A stretch of DNA of 64,000 nucleotides from positions 8,246-72,245 of the forward strand of contig CAKUGY010000011.1 of the NCBI GenBank assembly GCA_934654835.1, in the 5' to 3' direction. The DNA is from an uncultured Collinsella sp. Lineage in GTDB: Bacteria; Actinomycetota; Coriobacteriia; Coriobacteriales; Coriobacteriaceae. A program made the position numbers and the translations under genes. This document shows positions 61,846-64,000 of the stretch, one piece after another; the first letter of the stretch is position 1; every line of letters starts with the position of its first letter. Under the pieces are notes generated by a model. The model had not been told where the DNA came from. It was given only the letters and a program-made list of their open reading frames with translations, and ran no database searches.

Positions 61846-61930
61846 ATAAGTGGTATTGACGCGGTCAACCTACGGGCCTGCGTCCTGCGGAGAGGCGGCT
61901 GTTCTTCTGGATGGCCGCCTCTCTTCATTT
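61846..61930 (+). ncRNA. Possible second structured RNA with terminator-like hairpin
   Basis: TTGAC-GCG-GTCAA (near 61857-61869) is followed by a GC-rich segment with several small pairings and then GAGAGGCGGC/GCCGCCTCTC (61890-61899, 61914-61923) with the tail TTCATTT. The order (TTGAC hairpin, middle stem, strong terminal stem) recalls the RNA at 60020. No gene is seen in 61654-62096, which is otherwise unremarkable. Confidence 0.35.
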
Positions 61931-62059
61931 AAGTGACCGACATGCTTGTCAGGCCTTTCTTAACTATCAATCGATGATGATTGCGAGCCATTCAATCTTT
62001 AAACGCACGCCTCCCTTTCCTGCTGATATTATTCTTGTCCTTCTTAGCTGCTATAGTAG

Positions 62060-62078
62060 TTTTACCGCAGAGGTAAAA
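62060..62078. promoter_or_regulatory. Palindromic operator candidate of the toxin-antitoxin locus
   Basis: TTTTACC-GCAGA-GGTAAAA is a perfect 7-5-7 palindrome just after a possible -10 box TATAGT (62052-62057) and 19 bases ahead of the toxin remnant. HigA-type proteins usually bind such a site to repress their own operon. Confidence 0.6.
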
Positions 62079-62096
62079 CTGTGGTAGGAGGTTGTT

Positions 62097-62393
62097 ATAC
62101 AGGTCAATTACAGAAACCGATAAATCGAGAAGATCTGTACGAACGCCTCCGACGCTACTAAGAAGTACGGTAAACGAACTGCCGGGCTTATTCATCAACG
62201 CATCGACGAGATCAGTGCCGCTGTTTCTATCGAGATACTCGTCCAGTTTAGGATCGGGCGATGCCATCAGCTTGTTGGTGATCGTAAAGGGCAATTTGCA
62301 ATGGACTTGGTACATCCTCTGCGATTGGTATTTGAAGTCATTAGGGATGAGATTCAGATAGCGGAAATTCAAGAAATCGTTGACTACCACTAG
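62097..62393 (+). pseudogene. HigB-like toxin gene with lost start and early stop
   Basis: A frame of 98 codons reads like a HigB/RelE-type mRNA interferase: NASDATKKYGKRTAGLIHQR, CHQLVGDRKGQFAMDLVHPL, RLVFEVIRDEIQIAEIQEIV and a final DYH. GGAGG (62087-62091) is spaced for a start at 62097, but the codon there is ATA rather than ATG. Codon 9 is a TAA stop (62121-62123). Both defects would silence the toxin. The gene ends 42 bases before the antitoxin start. The open minus-strand frame over the same bases is regarded as a shadow. Confidence 0.78.
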
Positions 62394-62435
62394 CATGAGG
62401 TTTGAAATAGGAGAATGCTAAAGAGGTGAGAGGTC

Positions 62436-63488
62436 ATGGCAAGGAGCAAGACTTATATCGCAACACCACCGGGAGCCACTATAAAGGAGCAGCTTGAGTA
62501 TCGCGGTATGAGACAGCGCGAGTTTGCTAAGCGCATGGATTACTCTGAGAAGTTCATAAGTCAGCTTATAAATGGACAAGTTGAGCTTACTCCAAATACT
62601 GCACACAGGCTCGAGATGGTACTGGGCGTTCCCTCAGCGTTTTGGATGAATCTTGAGGCGCGCTATCGTGAGAAGTTGCTACAGGTTGAGGACGAAAATT
62701 CTATCGATGAGGATAAACAGATAGCCAGGAAGTTTCCTTATGCGCAAATGGCCAAACTGGGATGGGTCGAGCCGACGCGCTCCGCGGCGAAAAAGGTATA
62801 TGAGCTCAGAAAATTCTTTGAAGTGGTTAGGCTTGCATTGCTGAATGAAGACCACCTTGCTCCTGGAATCGCTTATCGTCGCCAGAAGGAAACCGCTGAA
62901 TCCGAATACGCACTTTTGGCTTGGGCTCAGAAGGCCAAGATCGATGCGCGAGAGATAACGACCGGTAAGATTAATATTGACAAGCTTGGGGAGTGTATTC
63001 CCAAGCTCAGAGAATTTTCGACTATGGATCCTGTAGATTTTCAGCCGCTTCTTGTGTCTATGTTGGCTGAATGTGGGATTGCGACCGTCTTTTTGCCCCA
63101 TCTTGAGCACACGTTTCTCAACGGTGCAGCTTTCTATGACGGATCAAAGATCGTGCTCGCGCTTACGTTGCGCGGGGCCGATGCTGACAAGTTCTGGTTC
63201 AGTCTCTTTCATGAACTTGCGCATGTTATTTATGGTCACATTGGACGTACCGCCGGGACTACCGAAAAGGAAGAGTGCGCGGCGGATGCTTTTGCGCGTG
63301 ATACCTTGATTCCTCCAGAGGCATATGCTCAGCTCGTTGTTGAAAATAAGACGCGTAGTTCTGTGGTGTCTTTTGCCAGTGAGATGCGGATTGCCCCAGG
63401 AATTGTTGTGGGCCGTTTACAGAAAGACGGCTATCTGCCATATAGCCAGTTGAACGGCCTCAAGGTTGGGTATCAATTCGCAGAGTAG
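62436..63488 (+). CDS. HTH and ImmA/IrrE-domain protein (HigA-type antitoxin)
   Basis: A 350-residue protein. Residues 15-72 are an XRE-type helix-turn-helix (MRQREFAKRMDYSEKFISQL). Residues 200-330 are an ImmA/IrrE peptidase domain with the zinc motif HELAH (H259 to H263) and a downstream glutamate in EKEECAADAFARD. HTH-ImmA/IrrE fusions act as antitoxins or protease-type regulators. GAGGTGAGAGG precedes the ATG. It stands beside a dead HigB-like gene, so it may now be an orphan regulator. Confidence 0.85.
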   Translation: MARSKTYIATPPGATIKEQLEYRGMRQREFAKRMDYSEKFISQLINGQVELTPNTAHRLEMVLGVPSAFWMNLEARYREKLLQVEDENSIDEDKQIARKFPYAQMAKLGWVEPTRSAAKKVYELRKFFEVVRLALLNEDHLAPGIAYRRQKETAESEYALLAWAQKAKIDAREITTGKINIDKLGECIPKLREFSTMDPVDFQPLLVSMLAECGIATVFLPHLEHTFLNGAAFYDGSKIVLALTLRGADADKFWFSLFHELAHVIYGHIGRTAGTTEKEECAADAFARDTLIPPEAYAQLVVENKTRSSVVSFASEMRIAPGIVVGRLQKDGYLPYSQLNGLKVGYQFAE

Positions 63489-63571
63489 AGGTCGCATCTC
63501 CGAGAATCCTGAGTGCTGGATGTTACGATAAGATATTCGGAGTGATGCAGTCGCCGTGGACTCTACGTGAG

Positions 63572-63630
63572 GCGGAAACGTCAAAGGGCCGTTGTTTGGT
63601 TTTCCGACAACGGCCCTTTGACGTTTCCGC
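63572..63630. repeat. Perfect 24-bp hairpin after the antitoxin gene
   Basis: The arms 63572-63595 and 63607-63630 are perfect reverse complements with an 11-base loop. It lies 83 bases after the stop. There is no T-run, so a terminator role is uncertain. Confidence 0.85.
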
Positions 63631-63693
63631 GGCTGCTGGATGTTGTCGCAGATGCCGCTGATGTTGCTAGGACACGCTTTGCAGGGCCTCGTA

Positions 63694-63823
63694 TTTCGGA
63701 AGTGCGGGCAAAAATCGAAAACCTCCGAGCGCAACCTGATTTTTAGCAACAAAACCGCAGGTCGTGAAAGGGTGAAACCGGGGCCTGGTCCCCAGCTCTC
63801 GGTTTTACCCCGCACTTCCGAAA
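63694..63823. repeat. Inverted repeat near the right edge
   Basis: TTTCGGAAGTGCGGG (63694-63708) pairs with CCCGCACTTCCGAAA (63809-63823), enclosing 100 bases that contain AAAACCGCAGGT, also present inside the nested palindrome after folC (about 36914-36925). The remaining sequence to 64000 holds no gene that I can support. Confidence 0.65.
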
Positions 63824-64000
63824 GCGCCTGCCGGAAGTATGCGGCAAATTCTGGAACCTTCGAGCACGCTGCTTTTTTTGACTAAAGAAACCGCTGGTAG
63901 AAGCGTTGTTGCTTTTCGGTATGCGGTAGCGCGCACAGTCGTGGTGTAAGAAGCAATGGAGGGCCATCGCCTAGAATCGTCAGTGCCTAGATATTCGACG

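Noticed and set aside
62060..62078. The palindrome before the toxin remnant as a terminator
   Set aside because: The arms are AT-rich, no T-run follows, and it sits at a promoter-like position, so an operator is the better reading.
61992..62396. A 134-codon minus-strand gene
   Set aside because: The plus strand over the same bases encodes a recognisable, though broken, HigB-like toxin next to its partner, and the minus frame has no ribosome binding site or family resemblance.

Overview
The window looks like chromosomal DNA of a strictly anaerobic gut actinobacterium of the class Coriobacteriia, most probably Collinsella. This is inferred from the GC-rich coding style, the formate hydrogenlyase and selenocysteine genes, a LoaP-type antiterminator and the mix of housekeeping neighbours. 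No 16S gene is present, so the genus is not proven.

From 0.1 to 15.6 kb lies a complete formate hydrogenlyase of the Hyf (FHL-2) layout: HydN-like ferredoxin, selenocysteine formate dehydrogenase FdhF, hyfA to hyfI, a HycH/HyfJ-like protein, the HycI protease and a FocA formate channel. FdhF is read through an in-frame UGA at codon 140, followed by a clear bacterial SECIS hairpin. From 15.7 to 22.7 kb come a second molybdopterin oxidoreductase, selA, selB, the selenocysteine tRNA selC, mobA and a Cys-rich DUF3343 (Se/S-carrier-like) protein. Selenium insertion and molybdopterin maturation therefore sit beside their main customer. No selD is in the window.

From 22.9 to 44.4 kb is ordinary core genome: gdhA, a two-gene xanthine-dehydrogenase-type hydroxylase, tRNA-Leu(UAG), tig-clpP-clpX, valS, folC, an Xaa-Pro peptidase, a three-gene glycerol-3-phosphate-dehydrogenase-like operon (minus strand), a zinc-ribbon membrane protein and a short thrS lacking the TGS domain. 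The gaps hold several families of long, near-perfect palindromes, including a related inverted pair that brackets valS.

From 44.4 to 57.2 kb is a surface polysaccharide locus. It opens with a promoter-like -10 box inside a perfect 15-bp inverted repeat (candidate invertible promoter), insulated upstream by terminators. A LoaP-like antiterminator follows, then a GNRA-capped hairpin at the start of the initiating sugar transferase, then glycosyltransferases, Wzy, acyltransferase, a GT-D enzyme and Wzx. Two acetyltransferase genes close the locus, each knocked out of frame at an 8-G tract that would be in frame with 9 G. The locus thus shows three possible switch layers: promoter inversion, antitermination and poly-G slippage. 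From about 49.6 kb the base composition falls sharply, as is usual for transferred polysaccharide genes.

From 57.2 kb to the end is a decaying defence and toxin-antitoxin island. It holds fragments of an unknown gene and of a UvrD-like helicase, an intact Abi-family HEPN protein followed by a structured, terminator-ended non-coding RNA candidate, an AAA ATPase with only a stub of its usual RloB-like partner, a HigB toxin gene killed by a lost start codon and a nonsense codon, its apparently intact HTH-ImmA/IrrE partner, and more long hairpins.
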